A stretch of 64,000 bases of DNA, from NCBI RefSeq assembly GCF_000296695.1, contig NZ_BAFK01000020.1, forward strand, positions 1 to 64,000, written 5' to 3'. This DNA comes from Rheinheimera nanhaiensis E407-8 (lineage in GTDB: Bacteria; Pseudomonadota; Gammaproteobacteria; Enterobacterales; Alteromonadaceae). The notes below the pieces were generated by a model. The model searched no databases. It was not told where the DNA came from and worked only from the letters and a program-made list of their open reading frames with translations. A program made the position numbers and the translations under genes. This document shows positions 9,096-17,640 of this stretch, piece by piece (position 1 is the stretch's first letter; every line of letters begins with the position of its first letter).

Positions 9096-9581
9096 ATGTA
9101 CACCCGGGTGCAGACCGCGCAAAAAAAATGGGGTGGCTCACTTACTGCCATCGATAACTGGCTGGAAGAGCGGCAGCAACTTATTGTCAGCTATTGTAAA
9201 CTGGCGGCCCTACCACCGTTCGATAGCAAGCGCACCACCTTGCCCTCTCAAGCTGCTGTGCAGGAGTTTTGTCAGGTGCTGGTTGATTATTTGTCTGCCG
9301 GTCACTTTGAAGTCTATGAACGTATCGTTTCAGAATGCGCCGTTAATGGTACTGACAGTCGTAAGCTGGCTGACAGCCTGTATCCGAAAATTGCCGTATC
9401 AACGGACTTAGCGCTGAACTTCAATGATTTGTATGCTGAACATCTTAGCACCCGTCACAGTGGCGCCTTTGATCGCGAGCTGTCCGCATTAGGCCAGGCA
9501 CTGGAAGAGCGCTTCGAATATGAGGATCAGCTGATTAATACGTTGTACGAGAAGCACACCGATACTAGTGTGTCTGCTTAA
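9096..9581 (+). CDS. rsd: Anti-sigma-70 factor Rsd
   Basis: Rsd binds region 4 of sigma-70 and frees core RNA polymerase for alternative sigma factors in stationary phase. The 161 residues are all-alpha and match the Rsd/AlgQ family length (158 in E. coli). Recognisable parts include the N-terminal WLEERQQLIVSYCKL and the central FCQVLVDYLSAGHFEVYE. A strong AAGGAGAAGGCA ribosome site precedes the ATG. The gene is divergent from nudC, the same arrangement as in E. coli, and ends at a terminator shared with the FKBP gene. Confidence 0.95.
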   Translation: MYTRVQTAQKKWGGSLTAIDNWLEERQQLIVSYCKLAALPPFDSKRTTLPSQAAVQEFCQVLVDYLSAGHFEVYERIVSECAVNGTDSRKLADSLYPKIAVSTDLALNFNDLYAEHLSTRHSGAFDRELSALGQALEERFEYEDQLINTLYEKHTDTSVSA

Positions 9582-9605
9582 CCACCGTACAAAATAGCCA
9601 TTATG

Positions 9606-9630
9606 AAAAAAGCGGCCGCAGCCGCTTTTT
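9606..9630. terminator. Terminator between rsd and the FKBP gene
   Basis: A 10-bp stem (AAAAAGCGGC / GCCGCTTTTT) with a 4-nt loop works in both directions for two convergent genes. Confidence 0.9.
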
Positions 9631-9645
9631 ATGCCTTAGCAGAGC

Positions 9646-10386
9646 TTATTTTTCTGCCGTTTCAGCTTTAACGATATCCAGCAGTTCTACTTCAAATACC
9701 AGTACGCTGTTTGGCTTAATCACGCCCATATCGCGCTCGCCATAGGCCAGCTCTGATGGAATAGTGAACTTAAATTTAGAGCCGACATTCATCAGCTGCA
9801 CACCCTCAGTCCAGCCTGGGATGACGCGGTTTAACGGGAACTGAGCCGGTTCGCCACGGTCCAGCGAGCTGTCAAACTTGGTGCCATCCGTCAGGGTGCC
9901 GGTGTAATGTACTTTTACCGTGTCAGTGGCGGCTGGCTTAGCGCCGTCAGCCGCTTGCAGCACTTCATATTGTAAGCCTGACTCAGTTACGGTAACGCCT
10001 TCTTTTTTCGCGTTTTCTTCCAGATAAGTCTTACCTGCTGCGATGGCCTGAGCAGCTTCAGCTTCGGCAATAGCCGCTTGCTTTTCACGGAACTGCTCTT
10101 CCAGTGCGGTCATCATCGTTTGCACTTCTTCTTCATTCAGGGCGGTTTTATCTGCAATAGCGTCTTGCACACCACGTAAAATCAGTGCGCTGTCAAGGCT
10201 CAGGCCCATTTTGCTGTACTCGTCCAGCGTACTGTCCAGGTAACGGCCAACAGAAACACCTAAGCTGTAAGACTGTTTGGCTTCATCGGTGTCCAGCACA
10301 GCAGGTTGTTGTGCTGCTTCTTTCTGACAGGCGGCAAGGGTGATAACAGCCACTGCGACCAGTGACATTTTGGTAACTAAGCGCAT
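9646..10386 (-). CDS. fkpA: FKBP-type peptidyl-prolyl isomerase lipoprotein (FkpA/Mip-like)
   Basis: This periplasmic prolyl isomerase and chaperone assists folding of envelope proteins. A lipobox (VITLAAC) follows a short signal peptide, so it is lipid-anchored, like Legionella Mip-type proteins and unlike soluble E. coli FkpA. An FKBP_N dimerisation helix region spans about residues 30-125. An FKBP catalytic domain follows, with VHYTGTLTDGTKFDSS and the VIPGW and LAYGER motifs. The ATG at 10386 has GGAG six bases upstream; a TTG four codons earlier is less likely. Its position beside slyX matches the E. coli fkpA-slyX pair, with one WD40 gene inserted. FklB is an alternative name. Confidence 0.9.
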   Translation of the reverse strand: MRLVTKMSLVAVAVITLAACQKEAAQQPAVLDTDEAKQSYSLGVSVGRYLDSTLDEYSKMGLSLDSALILRGVQDAIADKTALNEEEVQTMMTALEEQFREKQAAIAEAEAAQAIAAGKTYLEENAKKEGVTVTESGLQYEVLQAADGAKPAATDTVKVHYTGTLTDGTKFDSSLDRGEPAQFPLNRVIPGWTEGVQLMNVGSKFKFTIPSELAYGERDMGVIKPNSVLVFEVELLDIVKAETAEK

Positions 10387-10491
10387 TCGGTTCTCCAAGA
10401 TTTACGCAGCCAGGCTGCAAAAGTATGTTTTAATAGTGTCCAATGAACTGACCTATACTAACGGTTTGTGCGGATGAGGTTAACACCCGAC

Positions 10492-11472
10492 ATGAAATAT
10501 CCTGTGTTTTTTCTGCTATTACTGCTATCAGGCTGCGAAAAACTGACCACGGTAGCCCCGGTACAACAGTTTCCCCATGTAGCACAAGGCAGCTATGCGG
10601 CGGCCATTTCAGACGACGGCCGCTTTGCAGCGGTATCATCCATTCAGGACGGTGTGGCACTGTGGGACTTAGCCGACAATGCGCTGAAGTACCAATGGAA
10701 ACACCAGGACAGCAGCGACAATCTGGTGTTTAGCCTGGCCATTAGCCATAACAACAGCCATGTGCTGAGCGCCGATCAGCAAACCTATGCCCTGTGGCAT
10801 ATTGCCAGTGGCGAAAACCAGGGCTACTGGAAGCTGGATACCGCTACTGTGCGTGATGTCGCCGTGTCGGATAATGGCGCCCACTTACTGATTGGTAAAA
10901 GTGATGGCGGTGTGCAGCATATTACGCTGTCATCGGGCCGGCGGCTGGAATTTTTAGGCCATACCGAGCGTATCAATAGTGTGGCGATGTCACCCAATGG
11001 CCGCTATGCCTTAACCGGCGGCAACGATTACAAAGCGCATTTGTGGGATACGCAAAGCGCACAGATTATTTACAGCTTTAGCCACCCCAGCCGGGTAACC
11101 AAAGTGGCGCTTGACCCGAAGGGCCGTTATGCCTTTACCGCCGACAGCAAGGATTTAGCGCAAATATGGGATATCCAAACCGGCCAGCTGGTGAGCAAAT
11201 TGCAATTTATGGCCCGCCAGCAGGTATTTAGCACCGTGCGCTTTAGCCGCGATGGCAAGTATCTGGCCACCGGCGCCCCCACCCGCAAACTGGCACTGTG
11301 GGATGTACAAAGTGGTGCCGAGTTACAGCAATGGCAAGTGGGGGTAAAACCCGACAGCCGGCCACCCAGTGCCGTGGTACATGCCGTGGCATTTTTGGGC
11401 GACAATCAATTAATCAGCGAAAGCTCCAGTGGCATAGCCGAAGTATGGGAGATTAACTATGAGCGCAAATGA
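10492..11472 (+). CDS. WD40-repeat lipoprotein
   Basis: A short signal peptide ends in the lipobox LLSGC. About six or seven WD40 blades follow, each about 40 residues. The clearest blade ends are HLWDTQ, QIWDIQ, ALWDVQ and EVWEIN. The product is probably a beta-propeller scaffold anchored in the outer or inner membrane. In-frame starts at 10468 (GTG) and 10474 (ATG) are possible; I chose the ATG at 10492 because it gives the most compact lipoprotein signal. Its end overlaps slyX by 14 bases, so the two are probably co-transcribed. The function is unknown. Confidence 0.82.
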   Translation: MKYPVFFLLLLLSGCEKLTTVAPVQQFPHVAQGSYAAAISDDGRFAAVSSIQDGVALWDLADNALKYQWKHQDSSDNLVFSLAISHNNSHVLSADQQTYALWHIASGENQGYWKLDTATVRDVAVSDNGAHLLIGKSDGGVQHITLSSGRRLEFLGHTERINSVAMSPNGRYALTGGNDYKAHLWDTQSAQIIYSFSHPSRVTKVALDPKGRYAFTADSKDLAQIWDIQTGQLVSKLQFMARQQVFSTVRFSRDGKYLATGAPTRKLALWDVQSGAELQQWQVGVKPDSRPPSAVVHAVAFLGDNQLISESSSGIAEVWEINYERK

Positions 11473-11686
11473 GCGTGACCTGCAGCTACATATTGTCGAG
11501 CTGGAGAGCAAACTGGCATTTCAGGAAGACACGGTAAACAGCCTGAGCAATGAACTGCTGGAGCATCAAAAGAAAATTGATCGCCTGCAGCAGCAGGTCA
11601 TGCTACTGGCAGAAAAACTGCGCAACCTGCCGGATGACCAGGGCATATTACGGCCAGAGGAAGAGCCGCCTCCGCCGCATTATTAA
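11459..11686 (+). CDS. slyX: SlyX family protein
   Basis: The protein is 75 residues and almost entirely coiled coil (HIVELESKLAFQEDTVNSL), with the proline-rich tail ending PPPHY that marks SlyX. The molecular function is unknown. The family is conserved beside FKBP genes (fkpA, slyD) in gammaproteobacteria, which matches this context. The start overlaps the WD40 gene end. The gene is convergent with yheV, with 2 bases between the stops. Confidence 0.92.
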   Translation: MSANERDLQLHIVELESKLAFQEDTVNSLSNELLEHQKKIDRLQQQVMLLAEKLRNLPDDQGILRPEEEPPPPHY

Positions 11687-11688
11687 TA

Positions 11689-11895
11689 TTATTCCGGTTT
11701 AAACACACCTATTACCTGCTCAGCAGCGCGGCTGGCTTTGGCTATTTGCGCTTCGGGCTGCACCATCTGGTGGCCGCATTCTACGCATTCCACTTTTTCC
11801 ACGTTGTTTTCAATAAACAACATCATAGTGTCTACCGCCTTGCATTTCGGGCAGCTGGCACCAGCAATAAAACGTTTCTTTTTTCGGCTTGTCAT
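11689..11895 (-). CDS. yheV: YheV family zinc-ribbon protein
   Basis: The 68-residue protein has two Cys pairs (CPKCKAVDT and CVECGHQM), which form a small zinc ribbon. It opens with a basic KKKRFIAGA and ends EQVIGVFKPE, closely matching E. coli YheV. The function is not known; the fold suggests nucleic acid or protein binding. The ATG has a GGAAG site upstream. In E. coli yheV also lies in the slyX-slyD-yheS region. Confidence 0.92.
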   Translation of the reverse strand: MTSRKKKRFIAGASCPKCKAVDTMMLFIENNVEKVECVECGHQMVQPEAQIAKASRAAEQVIGVFKPE

Positions 11896-11999
11896 CTTGC
11901 TTCCCGGTTGGCGCTGGCGGCTATTTTCGTCGCCAAGCCTTGGTTTGTCGGCCTTATACGGTTAAATTAGCAGCCCAATTCAGTTACACAGGAAAAAAC

Positions 12000-13907
12000 A
12001 TGATCCAGCTGCAACAGGTGGAACTGCGCCGAGGCATTCAGTGCTTATTTAAAGACGCCGATCTTACCGTATTTCCGGGCCAAAAGGTGGGAATTGTTGG
12101 TGCCAACGGCTGCGGCAAATCCAGTTTGTTTGCCCTGCTGCAGCATAAGCTGCAGGCAGACGCCGGCAGCGTTAGCATACCCGGCAGCTGGCATATTGCT
12201 ACCGTAGCGCAGGAAACCCCGGCACTGGACTGCAGCGCAATGGATTATGTATTGCAAGGCGACGAGCAGCTGTTTCCGCTGTTGTTAAAAGTGCGCAGCG
12301 GTTGTAGTGAAAGCGACTTAGCCGCCATACACCTGCAAATCGAGGCACTGGATGGCTACCGCGCAGAAGCCAAGGCCGGCGTGCTGCTTGATGGCCTGGG
12401 CTTTAGCGGCGACGCCCAGCAGCAAGCAGTAAAATCTTTCTCGGGTGGCTGGCGTATGCGGCTTAACCTGGCACGCGCCCTGATGCAGCGTGCTGAGTTA
12501 TTGCTGCTGGACGAACCGACCAACCACCTGGATTTAGATGCCGTGCTGTGGCTGGAAAAATACCTGGCCAATTATCAGGGTACTTTACTGCTGATAAGCC
12601 ACGACCGCGATTTTCTTGATGCCGTGACCGACAACATTGTGCATATTGAACGGCAGACACTGACGCTGTACAAAGGCAACTACAGTCAGTTTGAGCGCCA
12701 GCGCGCCGAGCAGTTATCGCAGCAGCAGGCTAATTTTGACAAGCAGCAACGCCAGGTCGCACACCTGCAAAAATTTATCGACCGCTTTAAAGCGCAGGCT
12801 ACCAAAGCGCGCCAGGCACAAAGCCGCATTAAAGCACTGGAGCGCATGACGCTGCTGGCGCCAGCGCATGTCGACTCGCCATTTAGTTTTAGCTTTCGCG
12901 AGCCTAAAGCCCTGCCCAACCCACTGTTAAAAATGGATAACGTGCAGGCCGGCTATGGCGATAAAGTCATTTTAAGCCAGATTAAATTTCAGCTATTACC
13001 CGGTAGCCGCATTGGCTTACTGGGCCGTAACGGTGCCGGTAAATCGACGCTGATCAAATTGCTGTCCGGCAGTATGGCGCCACAAAGCGGTGAAGTCTGG
13101 TTCGCCAATGGGGTGAGTTTAGGTTATTTCGCCCAGCATCAATTGGAAACTCTGCGGCCGCAAGACTCGCCGCTGCAGCACTTAGTGCGGCTAGACCCAC
13201 AGGTGCCCGAGCAGAAACTGCGCGACTTTTTAGGCGGTTTTGGCTTTCATGGCGATAAAGCATTAGAGCCCTGTGCGCCGTTTTCCGGCGGTGAAAAGGC
13301 CCGCTTAGTGCTGGCGTTGATTGTCTATCAGCGCCCTAACCTGTTGCTGCTGGATGAGCCGACCAACCACCTGGATCTGGATATGCGCGAAGCCATAGTA
13401 ATGGCGCTGCAGGAATTTGAAGGTGCTATTGTGATCGTATCGCACGACCGGCATTTGCTTAGCAGCTGCACCGACGAATTCTATTTAGTGGCGCAGGGTA
13501 AGGTAGCCCCGTTTGACGGCGACCTGGCAGATTATTACCAGTGGCTGCAACAAGACGCGCGCCAAAGTGCCAGTGCCGCTCAGGCAGATACACCCGCCAG
13601 CAGCAATGTGGTGCGTAAAGATCAGAAACGGTTGGAAGCCGAACTGCGCAATATACTGCGCCCGCTTAAACAAAAAATAGATAAGCTGGAGCAGCAACAG
13701 GAAAAGCTGACGCAAGAGCTGGCCGCCATTGAAACCCAAATGGCCGATCCGGATATTTATGATGCCAAACGCAAAGCCGAGCTGACTGAGCTGCTGGCCA
13801 AGCAGGCCAGCACCAGCCAGAGCCTGGCCAGTATTGAAGAAGACTGGTTTATGACACAGGACGAGCTGGAGCAAAAAACCAGCCAGTTTTGGCAAGCCAA
13901 TGCCTGA
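12000..13907 (+). CDS. yheS: ABC-F family ATPase YheS
   Basis: YheS is a cytosolic ABC-F protein with two ATPase domains and no membrane part; the family acts on ribosomes. Domain 1 has GANGCGKSS, SGGWRMRLNLA and LLLLDEPTNHLDLD. Domain 2 has GRNGAGKST, SGGEKARLVLAL and a second LLLLDEPTNHLDLD. The inter-domain linker (the P-site tRNA interacting motif region) and a C-terminal coiled coil are present. The ATG at 12000 has an AGGA site and starts the conserved MIQLQQVELRRG; the open frame upstream of it is not conserved. The length of 635 matches E. coli (637). It overlaps the next gene by 8 bases. Confidence 0.95.
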   Translation: MIQLQQVELRRGIQCLFKDADLTVFPGQKVGIVGANGCGKSSLFALLQHKLQADAGSVSIPGSWHIATVAQETPALDCSAMDYVLQGDEQLFPLLLKVRSGCSESDLAAIHLQIEALDGYRAEAKAGVLLDGLGFSGDAQQQAVKSFSGGWRMRLNLARALMQRAELLLLDEPTNHLDLDAVLWLEKYLANYQGTLLLISHDRDFLDAVTDNIVHIERQTLTLYKGNYSQFERQRAEQLSQQQANFDKQQRQVAHLQKFIDRFKAQATKARQAQSRIKALERMTLLAPAHVDSPFSFSFREPKALPNPLLKMDNVQAGYGDKVILSQIKFQLLPGSRIGLLGRNGAGKSTLIKLLSGSMAPQSGEVWFANGVSLGYFAQHQLETLRPQDSPLQHLVRLDPQVPEQKLRDFLGGFGFHGDKALEPCAPFSGGEKARLVLALIVYQRPNLLLLDEPTNHLDLDMREAIVMALQEFEGAIVIVSHDRHLLSSCTDEFYLVAQGKVAPFDGDLADYYQWLQQDARQSASAAQADTPASSNVVRKDQKRLEAELRNILRPLKQKIDKLEQQQEKLTQELAAIETQMADPDIYDAKRKAELTELLAKQASTSQSLASIEEDWFMTQDELEQKTSQFWQANA

Positions 13908-14391
13908 CAGCCAACCGCCTGCAGCACCCAGTGCAGAGCAGCTGTGGCAGTTTAGCCTTAAGCTGTACCCGGCCATTAAACCGCTGTGTATAGACTGGCA
14001 GGACCGGCTGGGCGCCAATGTGAATCTGTTACTGCTGCTGTGTTATCTGGAGCAGCAACAGCTAAGCTTTTCTGCCAGCGCATTAGCGCAGCTAAGCGCG
14101 CTGCTGGAGCACTTTAGCAACCAGTTTACCCAGCCGCTGCGTCAACTGCGGCGTAGCGCCAGCCAAAGCCCGCTTCTGCCAGCACAGCAACAGCAACTCA
14201 AGCAGCATTTACTCAGCGCAGAGCTGGAGTTGGAGCGCTTAGAGCAGCAGCTACTGCTGCAACACTGCCCTCAGCTGACGGCAAGCCCTGGCCCTTTGCT
14301 GCAGCACTATTTGCAGCTGCTGGGAGCCGACAGCAAGGCCGAAGCCGGGCATTTAGTTGATCTGCGTCAAAAACTGCTGCAGTTAACCTGA
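13900..14391 (+). CDS. TIGR02444 family protein
   Basis: A 163-residue alpha-helical protein of the TIGR02444/DUF2390 family. The conserved stretch LWQFSLKLYP...CIDWQDRLGANVN (about residues 16-45) is followed by long Leu/Gln-rich helices. The function is unknown. It overlaps the end of yheS by 8 bases and is very likely translated with it; this pairing also occurs in pseudomonads, so a role near ribosome-associated YheS is possible but unproven. Confidence 0.8.
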   Translation: MPDSQPPAAPSAEQLWQFSLKLYPAIKPLCIDWQDRLGANVNLLLLLCYLEQQQLSFSASALAQLSALLEHFSNQFTQPLRQLRRSASQSPLLPAQQQQLKQHLLSAELELERLEQQLLLQHCPQLTASPGPLLQHYLQLLGADSKAEAGHLVDLRQKLLQLT

Positions 14392-14479
14392 CAGCGTGCT
14401 TTAGATTTGATCTGTATCAGCTAACAGTGACATGGCTATACCTACACTTGCTGTCACAACACAGCAAGAGGGTATGATG

Positions 14480-14620
14480 ATGAACCTGTGGCAAGAATTT
14501 ATTAACGATCCGGTAATTTTTATCTCTTTTACCGGCTTGGCGATCGTGATAGGCCTGTGCATTTTTTATGCTATCTACTTTATGTACAAAGTAGAGCACG
14601 ACCAACCAGACACTAAGTAG
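14480..14620 (+). CDS. Small single-pass membrane protein (DUF3149-like)
   Basis: A 46-residue protein with one transmembrane helix (VIFISFTGLAIVIGLCIFYAIY) and a charged C-terminal tail. Three adjacent ATGs occur at 14474, 14477 and 14480; AGAGG at 14467-14471 favours the last. It resembles the DUF3149 family of tiny inner membrane proteins in Alteromonadales and Vibrionales. Its role is unknown. Two hairpin-plus-T-tract repeats directly downstream probably terminate it. Confidence 0.65.
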   Translation: MNLWQEFINDPVIFISFTGLAIVIGLCIFYAIYFMYKVEHDQPDTK

Positions 14621-14638
14621 CCCGCGCTGGCGCAGTGC

Positions 14639-14738
14639 TAATCAAGCTGCAGGTACTGCAGCTGCTTTTTATTCCTAATCAAGCTGCAGGTACTGCAGCT
14701 GCCTTTTACTGCTAATCAAGCTGCAGGTACTGCAGCTT
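14639..14738. repeat. Three tandem 37-bp copies of the ferredoxin 3' end
   Basis: Units start at 14639, 14676 and 14713 (the last is partial, 26 bp). Each holds the palindrome AGCTGCAG-GTA-CTGCAGCT. The third unit is the true coding end of the ferredoxin gene (minus strand ...LQYLQLD stop); the other two repeat the same coding text with its stop downstream of the gene. On the plus strand the first two hairpins are followed by T-runs (14666-14670 and 14704-14707), so they can act as tandem terminators for the small membrane protein gene. Confidence 0.9.
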
Positions 14739-15038
14739 GTTGGGCACCCCATTCCAGGCGTCGGCATCAGCCGGTGCCGGTTTTAGCTCACGGATATTGG
14801 GCCAAAGCTCAGCTAATTCGGCATTTAGCGCAATAAAGCCATGCTGCTCTGGCGGCACCTTATCTTCCTGCACGATGGCATTGGCCGGACACTCTGGCTC
14901 ACACAAACCGCAATCAATACAAATAGTCGGGCTTATCGCCAGAAAGTTCGGCCCCTCAAAAAACGCATCGACCGGGCATACCGCTACGCAATCGGTGTAT
15001 TTACATTTAATGCAGTTATCTAATACCACAAAGGCCAT
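14712..15038 (-). CDS. fdxA: Seven-iron ferredoxin FdxA
   Basis: A 108-residue low-potential electron carrier. The first cluster ligands [16 protein letters not shown] suit a 3Fe-4S/4Fe-4S arrangement, and the second set [12 protein letters not shown] binds a 4Fe-4S cluster, as in Azotobacter ferredoxin I. The C-terminal extension of about 45 residues matches FdxA. Redox partners are not obvious here, although a FAD dehydrogenase gene lies divergently next door. The 3' end is duplicated in tandem downstream. Confidence 0.93.
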   Translation of the reverse strand: MAFVVLDNCIKCKYTDCVAVCPVDAFFEGPNFLAISPTICIDCGLCEPECPANAIVQEDKVPPEQHGFIALNAELAELWPNIRELKPAPADADAWNGVPNKLQYLQLD

Positions 15039-15192
15039 GGCGCTTGTGCTCCTGTTGTTTCAGGCTGGCGATCATACTGCAGAGCAATGCAAAAACAAAC
15101 ACGGACAATGCGTCCTGCTTGGCGTAAAATAGCGCTATCTTGTGAGTGGCAGGCCTATTGCTATGCCGCAATGACACCGATACGGAACCTTT

Positions 15193-16818
15193 ATGCTGCG
15201 TCTTACCGAAATAAAACTGCCGTTAAACCATGAACAAAGCGCCATTAATGCGGCCATTCTGGCCAAGTTAGCTATCAAAGCCGAGCAATTACACAGCGTA
15301 AAGGTGTTTAAACGCGGTATAGACGCACGGAAAAAAACCGATATTCAGCTGATTTACACCCTGGATATCGAGGTGGATAACGAGGCGCAGCTGCTAAAAA
15401 GCTTTGCTAAAGATCCACATGTGAAACCTGCGCCGGATACCCGCTATAAGTTTGTCGCCCGGGCGCCTGCCAACTTAACAGAGCGGCCTATTGTGATTGG
15501 CCTGGGCCCCTGCGGTTTATTTGCCGGCTTATTGTTGGCGCAAATGGGCTTTAAGCCGATTATTCTCGAGCGCGGTAAAGAAGTGCGTGAGCGCACCAAA
15601 GACACCTTTGGCTTTTGGCGTGGTAAGGCGCTTAACCCCGAGTCTAACGTGCAGTATGGCGAGGGCGGCGCCGGTACCTTTTCAGACGGTAAGTTATACA
15701 GCCAGGTAAAAGACCCGAAACATTACGGCCGTAAAGTCATGAGCGAGTTTGTTCAGGCCGGAGCACCTGCCGAAATTATGTATGTCAGCAAGCCGCATAT
15801 CGGCACCTTTAAACTGGTGGCGATGGTAGAAAAAATGCGCGCCAACATTATTGCCCTGGGTGGCGAAATCCGCTTTAGCAGCCGGGTGGATGACTTACAT
15901 ATTACTAACGGCCAGATCACTGGCGTGACGCTGTCCAGCGGCGAGCAACTGCACAGCAAGCATGTGGTGCTGGCAGTGGGCCACAGTGCCCGTGATACTT
16001 TCCAGATGCTGTACGACAAAGGCGTCTATGTCGAGGCCAAGCCGTTTTCGATTGGTTTTCGCATCGAGCATGAACAATCGATGATTGACGAGTGCCGCTA
16101 CGGCCCTAACGCCGGCAACCCGATTTTAGGTGCGGCCGATTATAAACTGGTGCATCACTGCAGCAACGGCAGAAGCGTGTACAGCTTTTGTATGTGCCCG
16201 GGCGGTACTGTGGTGGCAGCAGCTTCTGAGCCCGGCGGCGTGGTCACCAATGGCATGAGCCAGTATTCGCGCCATGAACGCAACGCCAACAGCGCTATCG
16301 TCGTGGGCATCGACCCCGAGCGTGACTACCCGGGTCACCCACTGGCCGGCATTGAGCTGCAGCGCAAGCTGGAGCAACTTGCGTTTAAACTGGGCGGTGA
16401 GAACTACCATGCGCCGGCGCAGCTGATTGGCGATTTTCTCGCTGGCAAGCCTTCTACTGAGCTGGGTGAGGTGAAACCATCCTACACCCCCAATATTACC
16501 CTGACCGATTTAGCGCTGGCATTGCCTGATTTCGCCATCGCCGCCATTCGTGAGGCGATACCGGCGTTTGATAAGCAAATAAAAGGCTTCGCCAAAGCCG
16601 ATGGGTTATTGACCGGCGTGGAAACCCGTACCTCATCGCCCGTTAATATTAAACGCGGCAGCGACTATCAAAGCATCAATACCCGCGGTTTGTATCCGGC
16701 CGGTGAAGGTGCGGGTTATGCCGGCGGTATTTTATCGGCCGGAATCGACGGCATTAAGGTCGCCGAAGCGGTAGCACTGGCGATATTGGCAGAGACGCGG
16801 GCGGGCACAGCCGTATAA
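15193..16818 (+). CDS. COG2509 FAD-dependent dehydrogenase
   Basis: A 541-residue flavoprotein. The N-terminal domain (about 1-90) is an alpha/beta module of the kind found before the Rossmann fold in this family. The FAD motif PIVIGLGPCGLFAGLLLAQMG starts near residue 98. Conserved GEGGAGTFSDGKLYS and a C-terminal PAGEGAGYAGGILSAG complete the fold. It resembles the structurally solved Vibrio COG2509 protein, whose substrate is not established. The gene is divergent from fdxA, which leaves open a redox link, and CLCA_X follows it by 16 bases. Confidence 0.85.
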   Translation: MLRLTEIKLPLNHEQSAINAAILAKLAIKAEQLHSVKVFKRGIDARKKTDIQLIYTLDIEVDNEAQLLKSFAKDPHVKPAPDTRYKFVARAPANLTERPIVIGLGPCGLFAGLLLAQMGFKPIILERGKEVRERTKDTFGFWRGKALNPESNVQYGEGGAGTFSDGKLYSQVKDPKHYGRKVMSEFVQAGAPAEIMYVSKPHIGTFKLVAMVEKMRANIIALGGEIRFSSRVDDLHITNGQITGVTLSSGEQLHSKHVVLAVGHSARDTFQMLYDKGVYVEAKPFSIGFRIEHEQSMIDECRYGPNAGNPILGAADYKLVHHCSNGRSVYSFCMCPGGTVVAAASEPGGVVTNGMSQYSRHERNANSAIVVGIDPERDYPGHPLAGIELQRKLEQLAFKLGGENYHAPAQLIGDFLAGKPSTELGEVKPSYTPNITLTDLALALPDFAIAAIREAIPAFDKQIKGFAKADGLLTGVETRTSSPVNIKRGSDYQSINTRGLYPAGEGAGYAGGILSAGIDGIKVAEAVALAILAETRAGTAV

Positions 16819-16834
16819 GTATCAGCGTCTTAGC

Positions 16835-17617
16835 ATGAACGACACAACAGCACGACAATACTATCGTAACGGCCCGCCACACCGGGCCGGTGCCGATGTC
16901 AGCTTTGCCGATCTGGTAAAAATTTTTGGCTTTAACAGCATTCATATTGGCCGCTGGGTAACCGCTGACGAGCAGCAGCGCGCCGCCAATCTGTTTTTTG
17001 ATGCCCTGTGTGATTTACAGCAGCTGTTGCAGGTGCCGGCGCAGGTTATCTCACTAAATGGCAGCCTGGCACTGACCTACGGCATTGGTGGCCGCCCTGG
17101 CGTGTGTGCCCATTATCAGCCGCAAGGGCGCATTCTGGCGCTGGCGAAAAATGCCGGTGGCGGCAGTCTGGCACATGAGTGGTTTCATGCGTTTGATCAT
17201 TATGTGGCAGCGAAAATGTTTCAGCCGGCGCCCAAAGCCGGGCTATTTGCCTCGCGCTGCTGGCTAAACGACGATGCGCTGCAGCCTCACCCACTCAACC
17301 AGCAATTGGCGCACGCCTTTCAAAGTTTGTTTGTCAGTGCTGACGGCCAGAGCGAGAGTGACTATTTTCGCCGCTGCCGGGCGCTGGACGAGCGCTTTAG
17401 CCAGCTGTATCTGGCTTTGCCAGAGGAAATGGCCGCCAGAGCGTTTGAGCATATGCTGCAGCGCCAAAGCCTGAAAAACAGCTTTTTAGTCGCCGGCACC
17501 TTGCAAAGCCCGCTGGCCAAACTGGGCGCATACCCAGAGCCGGCATTAACTGACACGTTAAGCCAGCTTTGGCTGGGTTATTTTAGTACTTTGGGGCAGG
17601 CGTTACAGCGCGGTTAG
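16835..17617 (+). CDS. CLCA_X family protein with HExxH zinc-protease-like motif
   Basis: A 260-residue protein matching what databases call the CLCA_X family. The centre carries HEWFHAFDHY (about residue 112), an HExxH-type zincin motif with a conserved Asp downstream. The preceding segments SLNGSLALTYGIGGRPGV and AHYQPQGRILALAKNAGGGSLA also look conserved. No signal peptide is visible, so it is probably cytosolic. Protease activity is inferred only from the motif. It follows the FAD dehydrogenase closely and is convergent with the GGDEF gene. Confidence 0.75.
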   Translation: MNDTTARQYYRNGPPHRAGADVSFADLVKIFGFNSIHIGRWVTADEQQRAANLFFDALCDLQQLLQVPAQVISLNGSLALTYGIGGRPGVCAHYQPQGRILALAKNAGGGSLAHEWFHAFDHYVAAKMFQPAPKAGLFASRCWLNDDALQPHPLNQQLAHAFQSLFVSADGQSESDYFRRCRALDERFSQLYLALPEEMAARAFEHMLQRQSLKNSFLVAGTLQSPLAKLGAYPEPALTDTLSQLWLGYFSTLGQALQRG

Positions 17618-17640
17618 CTGTTAAAACAGAGTTTACCGGC

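Noticed and set aside
11889-12000. Longer YheS start at 11889
   Set aside because: The extra 37 codons overlap yheV, resemble no YheS N-terminus, and a good ATG with AGGA lies at 12000.
14639-14738. Regular 37-bp repeats as a CRISPR array
   Set aside because: No unique spacers lie between units; the units are direct tandem copies of the ferredoxin gene end, and no cas genes are present.
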